This document shows positions 53,023 to 62,548 of a DNA stretch of 64,000 bases, one piece after another. Both the position numbers and the translations under genes were made by a program. Positions within the stretch are counted from its first letter, which is position 1, and every line of letters starts with the position of its first letter. The notes under the pieces are model-generated. The model saw only the letters and a list, made by a program, of their open reading frames with translations. It made no database searches and was not told where the DNA came from. The DNA is from Kitasatospora sp. SUK 42 (GTDB taxonomy: Bacteria > Actinomycetota > Actinomycetes > Streptomycetales > Streptomycetaceae): assembly GCF_015776785.2 (NCBI RefSeq), contig NZ_LFMD02000003.1, positions 1,112,017 through 1,176,016 on the forward strand, written 5' to 3'.

Positions 53023-54096
53023 TCAGCCCCGCCAGCCCGCGAGGTACGAGTCGATCTCGCCGACCAGCCGCGCCTTGCCCGCCGTGTCCAGGAACGAGGC
53101 CTCCACGGCGTTGCGCGCCAGCGCCGCCACCCCCGCCTCGTCCAGCTCCAGCAGCCGCGCCGCCACCGCGTACTCGGTGTTGAGGTCGGTGCCGAACATC
53201 GGCGGGTCGTCGCTGTTGACCGTCACCAGCAGCCCGGCGTCCACCATCCGCTTGATCGGGTGGTCCTCCATCCGCTCCACCACCCGGGTGGCGATGTTGG
53301 AAGTCGGGCAGACCTCCAGCGGGATCCGGTGCTCGCCCAGGTAGTCGAGCAGCGCCGGGTCCTTCACCGCCTGGGTGCCGTGCCCGATGCGCTCGGCGCC
53401 GAGCTCGCGGATCGCGTCCCAAACCGTCTCCGGCCCGGTGCTCTCGCCCGCGTGCGGGACGGAGTGCAGGCCGGCCGCCCGCGCCCGGTCGAAGAAGGGC
53501 TTGAACGGCGGCCGCGGCACGCCGACCTCCGGGCCACCCAGGCCGAAGCTGACCAGGCCTTCGGGGGCCAGGTCGGTGGCCAGTCGGGCGGTGATCTCGG
53601 CCGACTCCAGGCCGGCCTCGCCCGGGATGTCGAAGCACCAGCGCAGCACCACGCCGAGCTCCTTCTCGGCGCGCAGCCGGGCGTCCTCGATCGCCTCCAT
53701 GAAGGCGACCTCCGGTATGCCCCGCTTGACCGAGGAGTACGGGGTGATGGTCAGCTCGGCGTACCGGATGTTCTGGCGGGCCATGTCCTCGGCCACGCCG
53801 TAGGTGAGCGCGCGGACGTCCTCGACGTCGCGGACCAGGTCCACGACGCTCAGGTAGACGTCGATGAAGTGCCGGAAGTCGGTGAAGGTGAAGTACTCGG
53901 CGAGCGCCGCCGGGTCGGTCGGCACCTCGGTGCGCCCGGCGTGGCGGGCGGCCAGCCCGGCGACGACGCGCGGCGAGGCCGAGCCGACGTGGTGGACGTG
54001 CAGTTCCGCCTTCGGCATGCCGGCGATGAACGCCTCGATGCCGTTGGCGGTGGTACCAGTGGGGTTTCCGATCCGACTTCCGTCCGGCTGGACCAC
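53023..54096 (-). CDS. Adenosine deaminase-family protein
   Basis: A 357-aa metal-dependent deaminase with TIM-barrel fold. HxH as HVHHVGSASP (zinc ligands), VPHAGES (third His and Glu), GHGTQAV, and NSDDPPMFGT with the fifth ligand. The residues after HxH differ from the classical HLEG/HLDG, so it may be a subgroup acting on aminofutalosine or another 6-aminopurine ribonucleoside. GTG 54096 follows GAAGGGA. Confidence 0.9.
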   Translation of the reverse strand: MVQPDGSRIGNPTGTTANGIEAFIAGMPKAELHVHHVGSASPRVVAGLAARHAGRTEVPTDPAALAEYFTFTDFRHFIDVYLSVVDLVRDVEDVRALTYGVAEDMARQNIRYAELTITPYSSVKRGIPEVAFMEAIEDARLRAEKELGVVLRWCFDIPGEAGLESAEITARLATDLAPEGLVSFGLGGPEVGVPRPPFKPFFDRARAAGLHSVPHAGESTGPETVWDAIRELGAERIGHGTQAVKDPALLDYLGEHRIPLEVCPTSNIATRVVERMEDHPIKRMVDAGLLVTVNSDDPPMFGTDLNTEYAVAARLLELDEAGVAALARNAVEASFLDTAGKARLVGEIDSYLAGWRG

Positions 54097-54280
54097 GGTG
54101 GTTCCCTTCTTCCTTCTCCGTGCCTTCTACGCGCGTATCGCGAATATCGGCCCAGGATAGGCCCAAGTCGGCCCGTCCGTGCGGGAATCCCCCGAGCACC
54201 CGGAACCACCCGGGCACCGGAGGCCCCCCGGGCACCGGAAGTCCCCGGGCCCCGGGGGCCACCCCGCACACCCGCGGTGG

Positions 54281-55576
54281 TCACCCGCCGAGCGCGACCG
54301 ACACCGTGTAGATCAGCAGCCCGGCCAGGGCGCCGACCACGGTGCCGTTGATCCGGATGAACTGGAGGTCGCGCCCCACGTTCGCCTCGATCTTGCGCGA
54401 GGCGTCGTCGGCGTCCCAGCTCGCCACCGTCTCCGAGATCAGCGAGGTGATCTCGGCCCGGTAGGTGTCGACCAGGTACTGGGCCGCGTCCTGGAGCCAG
54501 CCGTCCACCTTGGCCTGGAGCCTGGTGTCCGTGGCCAGGCGCCCGCCGAAGCGGCGCACGCCGTCGCGGATGCGCCGGCGCAGTTCGCTGTCCTCGTCCT
54601 CGGCCGCGCCCATCACCAGGGTGCGCACGGCCGACCAGGTCGAGTTGATCAGCTCCTGGACCTCGGGGCGGCCCAGCAGCTCGCCCTTGGCCCGCTCGAC
54701 CCTGGCGATGGTCTCCGGGTCGGTCTGGAGCTCGGTGGCGAAGTCGATGAGGAAGTTGTCGATCGCGCCGCGGGCCGGGTGGTCCGGGTCGTCCCGGATG
54801 TCGGTGACGAAGCGCATCAGCTCCTTGTAGACCCGCTCGCCGACCTGCTGGTCGATGAACCGGGGCGTCCAGCCCGGGGTCTTCTGGGTGACCTTCCGGA
54901 CGACGTCCTCGTGGTTGGCGGTCAGCCAGCCGTGCGCCCGGACGGCCACCAGGTCCACCACCCCGTGGTGCCCGCCGTCCGCGACCACCTTGCCCAGCAT
55001 CCGGCCCATCGGCTCGGCCACCGAGGTCGCGGCGGCCCGCCTGGTCACCGCCTCGGCGACCACCGCCCGCACGTCGTCGTCGCGGAGCACCTCCAGCACC
55101 CCGCGCAGCGCCGCCGAGGCCTCCTTGGTGACCCGCTCGGCGCTGCCCGGCGCGGCCAGCCACTCCCCCAGCCGGCGGCCGATGCCGAGCGCCGCGAGCC
55201 GGCCCCGCACCACGTGGCCGGCGAGGAAGTTGTCGCCGACGAAATCGCCGAGCGAGCGCCCGAAGGCGTCCTTCTTGGTCGGGATGATCGCGGTGTGCGG
55301 GATCGGCAGGCCGAAGGGACGGCGGAACAGCGCCGTCACCGCGAACCAGTCGGCCAGCGCGCCGACCATGCCGGCCTCGGCGGCGGCCGCCACGTAGCCG
55401 GCCCAGGCGCCGGCACCGGCCGCCTTGGCCCACGTGGAGAGGGCGAAGACCAGGGTCGCGAAGGCCAGCAGGCCGGTCGCGATGGTCTTCATCCGGCGGA
55501 CGCCGCGTCTCTTCTGCTCGTCGGCCGCGGTGAAGCGGACTCCCGAGCCGGTCCCGCTGAAGGCTTCGTCACTCAC
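54281..55576 (-). CDS. DUF445 family membrane protein
   Basis: A 431-aa protein. Two N-terminal helices (about 30-50, 55-75), then GMVGALADWFAVTALFRRP with PHTAIIPTKKD, the DUF445 signature, a long helical soluble region and a C-terminal helix (about 405-428). YjiN-type proteins are of unknown function. GTG 55576. Confidence 0.9.
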   Translation of the reverse strand: MSDEAFSGTGSGVRFTAADEQKRRGVRRMKTIATGLLAFATLVFALSTWAKAAGAGAWAGYVAAAAEAGMVGALADWFAVTALFRRPFGLPIPHTAIIPTKKDAFGRSLGDFVGDNFLAGHVVRGRLAALGIGRRLGEWLAAPGSAERVTKEASAALRGVLEVLRDDDVRAVVAEAVTRRAAATSVAEPMGRMLGKVVADGGHHGVVDLVAVRAHGWLTANHEDVVRKVTQKTPGWTPRFIDQQVGERVYKELMRFVTDIRDDPDHPARGAIDNFLIDFATELQTDPETIARVERAKGELLGRPEVQELINSTWSAVRTLVMGAAEDEDSELRRRIRDGVRRFGGRLATDTRLQAKVDGWLQDAAQYLVDTYRAEITSLISETVASWDADDASRKIEANVGRDLQFIRINGTVVGALAGLLIYTVSVALGG

Positions 55577-55738
55577 CCCGCCAGTCTGCCCGCTGCCCGA
55601 CGCGAGCGGGGGCGCGCCCCGCGATCACGCGCTCCCGCGGCGCTGCACGCCCCCGCGTACCGGCCGCTCGTGCCCGCCCGGCACGATCAGCCGCGCCCCC
55701 GTCGCGGCCCGTCGCGCCCCCGCCGCAGCCACCCGGGT

Positions 55739-55770
55739 GTCCGGGTGTCCGGGCGTCCAGGCGTCCAGGC
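55739..55770. repeat. 8-bp tandem array abutting a stop codon
   Basis: GTCCGGGT, GTCCGGGC, GTCCAGGC, GTCCAGGC. The array ends at 55770 and the glycosyltransferase stop (reverse complement TCA) begins at 55771. Confidence 0.85.
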
Positions 55771-56997
55771 TCAGCCCCGACCGCCGTTCACCGAGTTGGC
55801 GAGCCGGCGCCACAGCGGGTGGCGCCGCAGCCCGCGCCGCACCTGCTCCGGGACGAGCCCGCGCCACAGCTGCTGGGCGAGGTTGAGCGGCGGGGCGGCC
55901 TCGACGACGGGCTCCTCGCGCAGCAGGAACAGCGTGTCCGGCAGGCCGAGCCGGGTGTCCCGGAACGCCGGGTAGGCCGCGTAGTGCCGCCGCCCGTCCA
56001 CCACCACCGGCGGCGTGCCGTGCGCGGACTCGTAGCGGATCTGGTTGCGCAGCGCCTCCGGCCGGACGGCGGCGGCGAGTTCGAGCCGCACCCGGACGGC
56101 GGCCGGCAGCCGGGGGTAGACCGCGCGGGCGCCGAAGCGCTCGATCAGCTGGCGGACCTCGACGCACACCCGCTCCTGCAGCGTGTCGTCCAGCAGCAGG
56201 AAGCCGCCCTCCAGCAGCCGGGGCACGTCCCAGGCGAAGCTGCGGGTCCGGAGGGCGTCCAGCTCCTCGCCGGGGTCGGCGAGTTCGACGGCGACCTGCT
56301 GGAGCGCGGCGATCCCGCGCAACTGGTCCAGCGCCCCGGCCCGCTCGGTGACGTTGCCCCCGTCCTCGCGCAGCACCAGGAAGTAGCAGTCGTAGTCGGC
56401 GAGCACGGACACCCGGCCCGCCCGCAGGCAGGCCTCCAGGGTGAACGGCTGGTCCGAGAAGACGGTCAACTCCTCGTTGCGGCGCAGCCCGTGGCGCCGG
56501 ACGAGGTCGAGCCGGAACAGCTTGGCGTCGGACAGCGCCCAGGCCAGCGCCGAGTCGGTGAAGCGGACCGACTCGGCGTTCGCGTGGAAGATGCCCTGCG
56601 GCACCAGCCGCCCGTTCACCCCGACCTGCCTGGGCACCACCACGTCCGAGCCCCAGGTGTCGGCGGCCGTGACCAGCCGCTCCAGCGCCTCCGGGCCGAG
56701 GTGGTCGTCGGCGCCGAGGAAGAACACGTAGCGGCCGCGGGCCATGGCCAGGCCGCGGTTGGCGGGGGCCGCCGGGCCGCCCGAGTTGGGCTGGTGCACC
56801 ACCCGGAACAGCCCGGGGTGGCGGGCGGCGTACTCGTCGAGCAGCGTCTCGCCACCGTCCGTGGAGCCGTCGTCGACGGCCACCACCTCCAGCCGCCCCG
56901 GCGCCAGGGACTGGCCGACCAGCGAGTCCAGGCAGGCGGTGAGGTACGGCATGGTGTTGTGGACCGCGACCACCACGGTCGCGTCGGGTACGGTCAT
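55771..56997 (-). CDS. Family 2 glycosyltransferase
   Basis: A 408-aa GT-A enzyme. VVVAVHNTMPYLTACLDSL, the UDP-binding VAVDDGSTDGG, ANRGLAMARGRYVFFLGADD (DxD-like) and a 200-residue C-terminal helical extension common in teichoic- or exopolysaccharide transferases. No membrane segments. ATG 56997. Confidence 0.92.
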   Translation of the reverse strand: MTVPDATVVVAVHNTMPYLTACLDSLVGQSLAPGRLEVVAVDDGSTDGGETLLDEYAARHPGLFRVVHQPNSGGPAAPANRGLAMARGRYVFFLGADDHLGPEALERLVTAADTWGSDVVVPRQVGVNGRLVPQGIFHANAESVRFTDSALAWALSDAKLFRLDLVRRHGLRRNEELTVFSDQPFTLEACLRAGRVSVLADYDCYFLVLREDGGNVTERAGALDQLRGIAALQQVAVELADPGEELDALRTRSFAWDVPRLLEGGFLLLDDTLQERVCVEVRQLIERFGARAVYPRLPAAVRVRLELAAAVRPEALRNQIRYESAHGTPPVVVDGRRHYAAYPAFRDTRLGLPDTLFLLREEPVVEAAPPLNLAQQLWRGLVPEQVRRGLRRHPLWRRLANSVNGGRG

Positions 56998-57064
56998 CGG
57001 GCGGCGGGCCTCCGGGGTGCGGTTCGCCGGTGCGGTTCTCCGGGCGATGAACGGTCAACTCGGC

Positions 57065-57102
57065 CACCCGTCCGGGAGTCACGTGCCCTCCCCGGACGGG
57101 TG
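57065..57102 (-). terminator. Terminator of the three-gene ABC-2 operon
   Basis: CACCCGTCCGGG (57065-57076) and CCCGGACGGGTG (57091-57102) form a perfect 12-bp stem with a 14-nt loop. Confidence 0.7.
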
Positions 57103-57123
57103 ACCGCCCCCGAACGCGCGGTC

Positions 57124-57246
57124 GGGGCGTCAGCCGATCGTGACCTCCGCGCACGTCCGCGCCCGGGGCGTCAGCCGATGGCGACCTCCGCGTACATCCG
57201 CGCCCGGGGCGTCAGCCGATGGCGACCTCCGCGTACATCCGCGCGA
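57124..57246. repeat. Three 41-bp tandem repeats at the 3' end of an ABC ATPase gene
   Basis: Units start at 57124, 57165 and 57206. Each contains the reverse complement of the last codons (MYAEVAIG) and the TGA stop. The innermost (57206) belongs to the gene; the middle differs little; the outer has diverged at about six positions. Confidence 0.92.
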
Positions 57247-58171
57247 TCACGTCCTCGATGGCCGGCTCGCGCACCGAGAGGTCGACCAGCGGGTATCGCT
57301 CGGCCACCGCCGCCACGATCGGCGCCGCGCTCTCCCGCGCCGGGAAGGCCAGCCACTGCCGCGGCCCCTCGACCTTCACCACCCGCGCCCCGGCCACCTC
57401 GATCGGGGGCCGGGCCTCGGCGAGGTCGACCACCAGGGTCCGCTCGCTGCCGCCGGTGGCGTGCAGGCCGTCCAGCCCGCCGTCGTGGACCACCCGGCCG
57501 TGGTCGATCACCATCACCCGCTCGCAGAGCTGCTCGATGTCGGTGAGGTCGTGGGTGGTGAGCAGCACCGTGGTGCCGCGGTCCCGGTTGACCTCGCGCA
57601 GGAACTCGCGCACCCTGCCCTTGCTGACCACGTCCAGGCCGATGGTCGGCTCGTCCAGGTAGAGCACCTGGGGGTCGTGCAGCAGCGCCGCCGCGAGGTC
57701 GCCGCGCATCCGCTGGCCGAGCGAGAGCTGGCGCACGGGGGTGTCCAACAAGCCCTCCAGGTCGAGGAGTTCGACACAGCGGCCGAGGTTCTCGTGGTAC
57801 CGCCGGTCGGGGATGCGGTAGATCCGGCGGGCGAGTTCGAAGGAGTCGCGCAGCGGGAGGTCCCACCACAGGGTGGTGCGCTGGCCGAAGACGACGCCGA
57901 TCCGGCGGGCCAGCGCGACGCGTTCGCGGGCCGGGTCGACCCCGGCGACGCGCAGCCGTCCGCCGCTGGGGACGAGGATGCCGGTGAGCATCTTGATGGT
58001 GGTCGACTTGCCGGCGCCGTTGGGCCCGATGTAGCCGACGCACTCGCCGGCCTCGACGGTGAAGCTGAGCCCGTCCACCGCGCGCACCTCGCGCCTGGTG
58101 CGGCTGAACCGGCCGGTGCGGGCCCGCACGGTGAAGGTGCGGCGGACGTCCTGGAGTTCGATCAGTGCCAC
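57212..58171 (-). CDS. ABC transporter ATP-binding protein
   Basis: A 319-aa ATPase for the two ABC-2 permeases upstream. An extra N-terminal VRARTGRFSRTRREV segment, Walker A GPNGAGKSTT, GVVFGQRTTLWWDLPLRDSF, signature LSLGQRMRGD (Leu-Gly in place of Gly-Gly) and Walker B VLYLDEPTIGLD. This signature form is characteristic of the ABC-2 group partnered with DUF990-type permeases. GTG 58171. Confidence 0.93.
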   Translation of the reverse strand: MALIELQDVRRTFTVRARTGRFSRTRREVRAVDGLSFTVEAGECVGYIGPNGAGKSTTIKMLTGILVPSGGRLRVAGVDPARERVALARRIGVVFGQRTTLWWDLPLRDSFELARRIYRIPDRRYHENLGRCVELLDLEGLLDTPVRQLSLGQRMRGDLAAALLHDPQVLYLDEPTIGLDVVSKGRVREFLREVNRDRGTTVLLTTHDLTDIEQLCERVMVIDHGRVVHDGGLDGLHATGGSERTLVVDLAEARPPIEVAGARVVKVEGPRQWLAFPARESAAPIVAAVAERYPLVDLSVREPAIEDVIARMYAEVAIG

Positions 58172-58197
58172 GGTGATTCCTTACGGGAGAGGGGGGT

Positions 58198-59025
58198 TCA
58201 GCTGCCGGTGCCGCGGTAGGCGCGCAGTCCGGCCCGCCAGGCGAACCCGGCGGCGGCGACGCACACCGCGGCGGCGACCGGCGAGGCGTACTGGAAGGCG
58301 GTGGGCAGACCGAGCGGGTCGGGCCGGTCGAGGATGCGCAGGGAGGGCAGCCAGTTGACGAAGGCCAGCGGGACGCCGAAGACCGCCCCGGCCACCAGCT
58401 CCTTGGCGAAGATGGTCGGCGGGTAGTGCAGCAGGGTCGCGCCGCCGTAGGTGAAGGAGTTCTGGATCTCCTTGGACTCGCCCCACCAGAACTGGACGGT
58501 GGCGCCGCCGACGAAGATCGCGCCGAAGATGACGGTGCCGCACACCAGCAGGACGGGCACCAGCAGCACCCGGTCCCAGGTCCAGTGCACGTCCAGGGCG
58601 GCCAGCGACCAGACCAGCACGATCGCGGCCTGGAGCGGGCGGCCGAGCCGGCGCAGGCTGAAGCGTTCGGCGCACAGCTGGGAGAGCGCGGGGGCGGGGC
58701 GGATCAGCATGGTGTCCAGCGAGCCGCTCATGATCCGCACGCCCAGGCCGTCGGCCGAACCGACCAGCAGGTTGGCCATGCCGAGGGAGAAGGTCGCGGT
58801 GGCGTACAGGAAGGCGATCTCCGGCAGGTTCCAGCCGCCGAGCTGGTCGGTGTGCCGGAACATGATCACCAGCACGACGAAGTCGAGGGAGTGGGTGACC
58901 AGGCTGGCCAGCAGGTTCAGCACGAAGGAGGCGCGGTAGGCCATCATCGAGCGCATCCACATCCGGGCGCACAGCCACCAGGAGCGCACCGCCCAGGACG
59001 TCCGCGCGGCGAGGGGCTCAGCCAC
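58198..59025 (-). CDS. ABC-2 family permease (second)
   Basis: A 275-aa membrane protein with six helices. It has AYRASFVLNLLASLVTHSLD, SGSLDTMLIRPAP and a QFWWGESKEIQNSFTYGGAT loop. GTG 59025 overlaps the stop of the first permease by 8 bp; the ATPase follows 26 bp later. Substrate unknown. Confidence 0.9.
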   Translation of the reverse strand: MAEPLAARTSWAVRSWWLCARMWMRSMMAYRASFVLNLLASLVTHSLDFVVLVIMFRHTDQLGGWNLPEIAFLYATATFSLGMANLLVGSADGLGVRIMSGSLDTMLIRPAPALSQLCAERFSLRRLGRPLQAAIVLVWSLAALDVHWTWDRVLLVPVLLVCGTVIFGAIFVGGATVQFWWGESKEIQNSFTYGGATLLHYPPTIFAKELVAGAVFGVPLAFVNWLPSLRILDRPDPLGLPTAFQYASPVAAAVCVAAAGFAWRAGLRAYRGTGS

Positions 59026-59881
59026 CCTGCACCACCACCCTGCGGGTCGCCAGCCACTGCGCGCCCCGCCCGGCGGCGAGCAACGCGACCGCCCAGCCGA
59101 GTTGGAAGCCGAACGCGCCGAGCAGCCCGGCGCCGCTCGCGCGCTCCAGGAAGACGTCGGTCGGCACCTGGACCAGCGACGCCCACGGCAGCACCCGGCC
59201 GAGGTCGCCGAGCCAGCCGGGGAAGAGCGCGATCGGCAGCAGCATCCCGGAGAAGAACATCGAGACCACCAGCATCACCGAGCGCACCCCCTCGGAGTCG
59301 TGCAGCCAGAAGCCGGTGATCGAGACCAGGAACCGCACCCCGAAGCTGACCAGCAGCGCGAGCAGCACCGAGAGCAGGAAGAACACCCAGGTCAGCGGGT
59401 GTTCGGGCATCCGGGTGCGGAACACCAGCGCGCCCACCAGCATCGGCACGGTGCCGCGGACCAGCGCCTGGAAGGCGGCCCGGCCGAGGTCGGTGGCCAG
59501 CCACCAGCCCTGGAAGTCGACCGGGCGGTAGAGGTCGACGGCGATGTCCCCGCTGCGGAAGCGGTCCTGGACGTCGTCCTGGAAGCCTCCGCCCCAGACC
59601 GCGACGGTGACCAGCAGGCCCTGGCTGACCCAGATGTAGGTGACGGCCTGGCTCTGGTCGTAGCCGCCGAGGTTGGGGCGGGCCTGCCAGAGGGCGAGGA
59701 AGGAGGAGGCCAGGATGATGCCGAAGACGGTGTTGGTGAAGGTGCCGGCCAGGGTGGCGGCCCGGTAGGTGGAGTAGCGGCGGAAGGCGCCGCGGGCGAC
59801 CGCGGCGTACAGCCCGAGGGCGGATCCGGTGGAGGTCCCGGTATCAGGGGGCCTCGCCCCGACCAGTGCAGCGTTCTGCAT
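59018..59881 (-). CDS. ABC-2 family permease (first)
   Basis: A 287-aa membrane protein, first gene of the operon. RYSTYRAATLAGTFTNTVFG, RFRSGDIAVDLYRPVDFQ and ITGFWLHDSEGVRSV are typical of the heterodimeric ABC-2 permeases with the partner at 58198. ATG 59881 follows AAGGAG 7 bp upstream. Divergent from the PBP gene. Confidence 0.9.
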   Translation of the reverse strand: MQNAALVGARPPDTGTSTGSALGLYAAVARGAFRRYSTYRAATLAGTFTNTVFGIILASSFLALWQARPNLGGYDQSQAVTYIWVSQGLLVTVAVWGGGFQDDVQDRFRSGDIAVDLYRPVDFQGWWLATDLGRAAFQALVRGTVPMLVGALVFRTRMPEHPLTWVFFLLSVLLALLVSFGVRFLVSITGFWLHDSEGVRSVMLVVSMFFSGMLLPIALFPGWLGDLGRVLPWASLVQVPTDVFLERASGAGLLGAFGFQLGWAVALLAAGRGAQWLATRRVVVQGG

Positions 59882-60150
59882 TTTGTCTCCTTGTCGACAA
59901 ATATGAGCAGAGGGATGCGGGCAGGCATCAGCGCACGCCCCAGCGGCTCCGACCGACCGCACCCGGGGGTACCGGGCCGGACGAGCGGAGCTGCCAGAAG
60001 TCAGAGCGCTATGGAGTTCGCACCTTTCACCGTACCGCCGGCCCCCACCGCCCGCACCCGGTTTTCGAAGCGCACCAGGGCCTCGCACAACCCCGCACCC
60101 GAGGCCCACGACCGGCACTGAGCCAACGTCAAATAGCACATAATCGCCGC

Positions 60151-62481
60151 ATGACCTTGAGCACCCGGCGCCAGGCCAAACGGGCCGCCCGACGCGCGGC
60201 CCGACGCGCCCTCCCCCTCTGGCGCCGGCTCCTGCCCACCTGGCGGGTCACCCTCGGCACCCTCACCGCGCTCCTGCTGCTCGCCGTCGGCGGCTTCGCC
60301 GTGCTCTACGTCATCGTCCCCGTGCCCGACCCCAACGCCCACGCCGTCGCCCAGAACAACATCTACCTCTACTCCGACGGCACCACCGAGATCGCCCGCA
60401 CCGGCGCCGTCAACCGCACCGACGTCGCCATCGACCAGATCCCGCTCCAGACCCAGCAGGCCGTCGTCTCCGCCGAGGACCGCACCTTCTACCAGAACCG
60501 CGGCATCGACCTGAAGGGCATGGTCCGGGCCGGCTGGAACACCCTCCTCGGCAAGGGCATGCAGGGCGGCTCCACCATCACCCAGCAGTACGTCAAGAAC
60601 TACTACCTGACCCAGGACCAGACCATCGAGCGCAAGGGCCGCGAACTCCTCATCGCCCTCAAGGTCGACCAGCAGCGCGACAAGCGGGAGATCCTCGCCG
60701 GCTACCTCAACAGCAGCTACTACGGCCGCGGCGCCTACGGCATCCAGAGCGCCGCCCACGCCTACTACGGCGTCGACGTCTCCCAGCTCACCCTCGGCCA
60801 GGGCGCCTACCTCGCCTCGCTCCTCCAGGCCCCCAGCCTCTACGACGTCAAGACCGCCACCCCCGCCAACCGCGAGAAGGCCCTCGCCCGCTGGAACTAC
60901 GCCCTCGACGGCATGGTCCAGCTCGGCTTCCTCACCGCCACCGACCGCGCCGCCACCACCTTCCCCGACCCCATCGACCCGCAGCCCGCCACCGGCCTCG
61001 CCGGCCAGGCCGGCTACCTGGTCGGCGTCGCCGACGACTACCTCATCTCCTCCGGCACCCTCGACGCCCCCACCCTCAAGGCCGGCGGCTGGCGCATCAC
61101 CACCACCTTCGACAAGCCCAAACAGGACGCCTTCGTCAAGGCCGTCCAGACCGAACTCACCGACGAGCTCGACCCCAAGGCCCGCCCCACCACCGACACC
61201 GACGTCCGCGTCGCCGGCGCCTCCGTCGAACCCGCCACCGGCCGCGTCGTCGCCGTCTACGGCGGCCCCGACTACGCCAAGCAGCCCTTCAACGACGCCC
61301 TCCGCCAGGACAACCAGATCGGCTCCACCTTCAAACCGATCGACCTCGCCGCCGGCCTGCTCGCCCAGCACACCGTCGACGGCCGCCCGATCACCACCGA
61401 GAGCCGCTACGACGGCACCAGCGAACGCCCCGTCACCGGCGGCCCCACCCCCTACGCCCCGCCCAACGAGGACGACATCGACTACGGCAACATCACCCTG
61501 CGCTACGCCATGGTCAAATCCGTCAACTCCGTGTACGCCCAGGAAGGCGTCGACGCCGGACTCGACCGCGTCCGCGAGACCGCCGTCAAACTCGGCATCC
61601 CCGACAGCGTCCGCGGCATGGACCCCGCCAACACCTCGATGACCCTCGGCACCGCCACCCCCAGCGCTCTCGACCTGGCCGGCGCCTACGCCACCCTCGC
61701 CAACCACGGCCAGGCGCACACCCCCTGGTCCGTCCTGAAACTCGAACGCGCCAACGCCGGCGGCGCCGTCGACGTCCCCAAGACCCCCGAACACAAGGCC
61801 ACCGAAGCCGTCGACCGCGGCATCGCCGACTCCGTCACCGACGTCCTGCGCGACGTCGTCAGCCCCCGCGGCACCGGCGCCGCCGCCCTCGACCTCGACC
61901 GCCCCGCCGCCGGCAAGACCGGCACCACCGACTCCAACCTCTCCGCCTGGTTCGCCGGATACACCCCCGAACTCACCACCGCCGTCGGCCTGTTCCGCGA
62001 GAACCCGAAAACCCACGCCAAGGAACCCCTGGCCGGCACCGCGGGCCTCACCCGCATCAACGGCGGCGCCTTCCCCACCAGGATCTGGACCAGCTACATG
62101 ACCGCCGCCCTCGACGGCACCCCCACCCAGGAGTTCGACCTCCAGACCGGCCACGACAACCCCGGCACCGGCAACTGGCCCACCTCCACCGGCACCACCA
62201 CCCCCAGTGCCACCGCCACCCCCACCGGCGGCGGCCCCGCCACCAGCACCACCGAACCCGACGCCCCCACCCAGGCCCCCACCAGGCCCGCCGCCACCAA
62301 CACCCCCACCGCCCCGGGCCCCGGCCCCGACAGCCCCAGCCCCCAGAACCCCCAGCCCACCCCCAGCCAGGAACAGCCCAGCCCCACCGCCCAACCCACC
62401 CAGACCAAGCCCACCCGGCCCACCAGCCAGCCCACCGCCAGCGCCGGGCCCACCAACTCGGCCACCGCGCCGACGGGTTAG
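60151..62481 (+). CDS. Class A bifunctional penicillin-binding protein (second copy)
   Basis: A 776-aa membrane-anchored glycosyltransferase/transpeptidase. A very basic N-tail (1-30), a helix (about 32-55), GT51 with AEDRTFYQNRG (E109), QGGSTITQQYVKN and YYGRGAYGIQ, then the transpeptidase: SxxK in GSTFKP (S392, K395), KSVNSVY and KTGTT (K589). A long Thr/Pro/Ser/Gln tail ends at TAPTG. ATG 60151 has no strong ribosome-binding site. Codon use is almost purely C-ending. Its tail differs entirely from that of the PBP at 3274. Confidence 0.95.
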   Translation: MTLSTRRQAKRAARRAARRALPLWRRLLPTWRVTLGTLTALLLLAVGGFAVLYVIVPVPDPNAHAVAQNNIYLYSDGTTEIARTGAVNRTDVAIDQIPLQTQQAVVSAEDRTFYQNRGIDLKGMVRAGWNTLLGKGMQGGSTITQQYVKNYYLTQDQTIERKGRELLIALKVDQQRDKREILAGYLNSSYYGRGAYGIQSAAHAYYGVDVSQLTLGQGAYLASLLQAPSLYDVKTATPANREKALARWNYALDGMVQLGFLTATDRAATTFPDPIDPQPATGLAGQAGYLVGVADDYLISSGTLDAPTLKAGGWRITTTFDKPKQDAFVKAVQTELTDELDPKARPTTDTDVRVAGASVEPATGRVVAVYGGPDYAKQPFNDALRQDNQIGSTFKPIDLAAGLLAQHTVDGRPITTESRYDGTSERPVTGGPTPYAPPNEDDIDYGNITLRYAMVKSVNSVYAQEGVDAGLDRVRETAVKLGIPDSVRGMDPANTSMTLGTATPSALDLAGAYATLANHGQAHTPWSVLKLERANAGGAVDVPKTPEHKATEAVDRGIADSVTDVLRDVVSPRGTGAAALDLDRPAAGKTGTTDSNLSAWFAGYTPELTTAVGLFRENPKTHAKEPLAGTAGLTRINGGAFPTRIWTSYMTAALDGTPTQEFDLQTGHDNPGTGNWPTSTGTTTPSATATPTGGGPATSTTEPDAPTQAPTRPAATNTPTAPGPGPDSPSPQNPQPTPSQEQPSPTAQPTQTKPTRPTSQPTASAGPTNSATAPTG

Positions 62482-62534
62482 ACCGGCTGGACCGGCTGGG
62501 CTGGTTGGACTGGTTGGACAGGCTGGACCGGCTG
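62481..62534. repeat. 9-bp tandem array starting at the PBP stop codon
   Basis: Six units from the last base of the TAG stop: GACCGGCTG twice, GGCTGGTTG, GACTGGTTG, GACAGGCTG, GACCGGCTG. It lies between convergent genes. Confidence 0.85.
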
Positions 62535-62548
62535 GCCGGGGGCCCGTC

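Noticed and set aside
57124..57246. CRISPR or integron-type repeat
   Set aside because: The 41-bp units are contiguous with no unique spacers and copy a gene end.
59866..60150. Longer N-terminus for the second PBP starting at 59866
   Set aside because: It would overlap the divergent permease start and add 95 residues unlike any PBP; ATG 60151 gives the usual basic tail and helix.
60001..62394. A 797-codon Gly/Ala/Val open frame antisense to the second PBP
   Set aside because: Its composition is exactly the antisense of C-ending codons; no domain and no ribosome-binding site.
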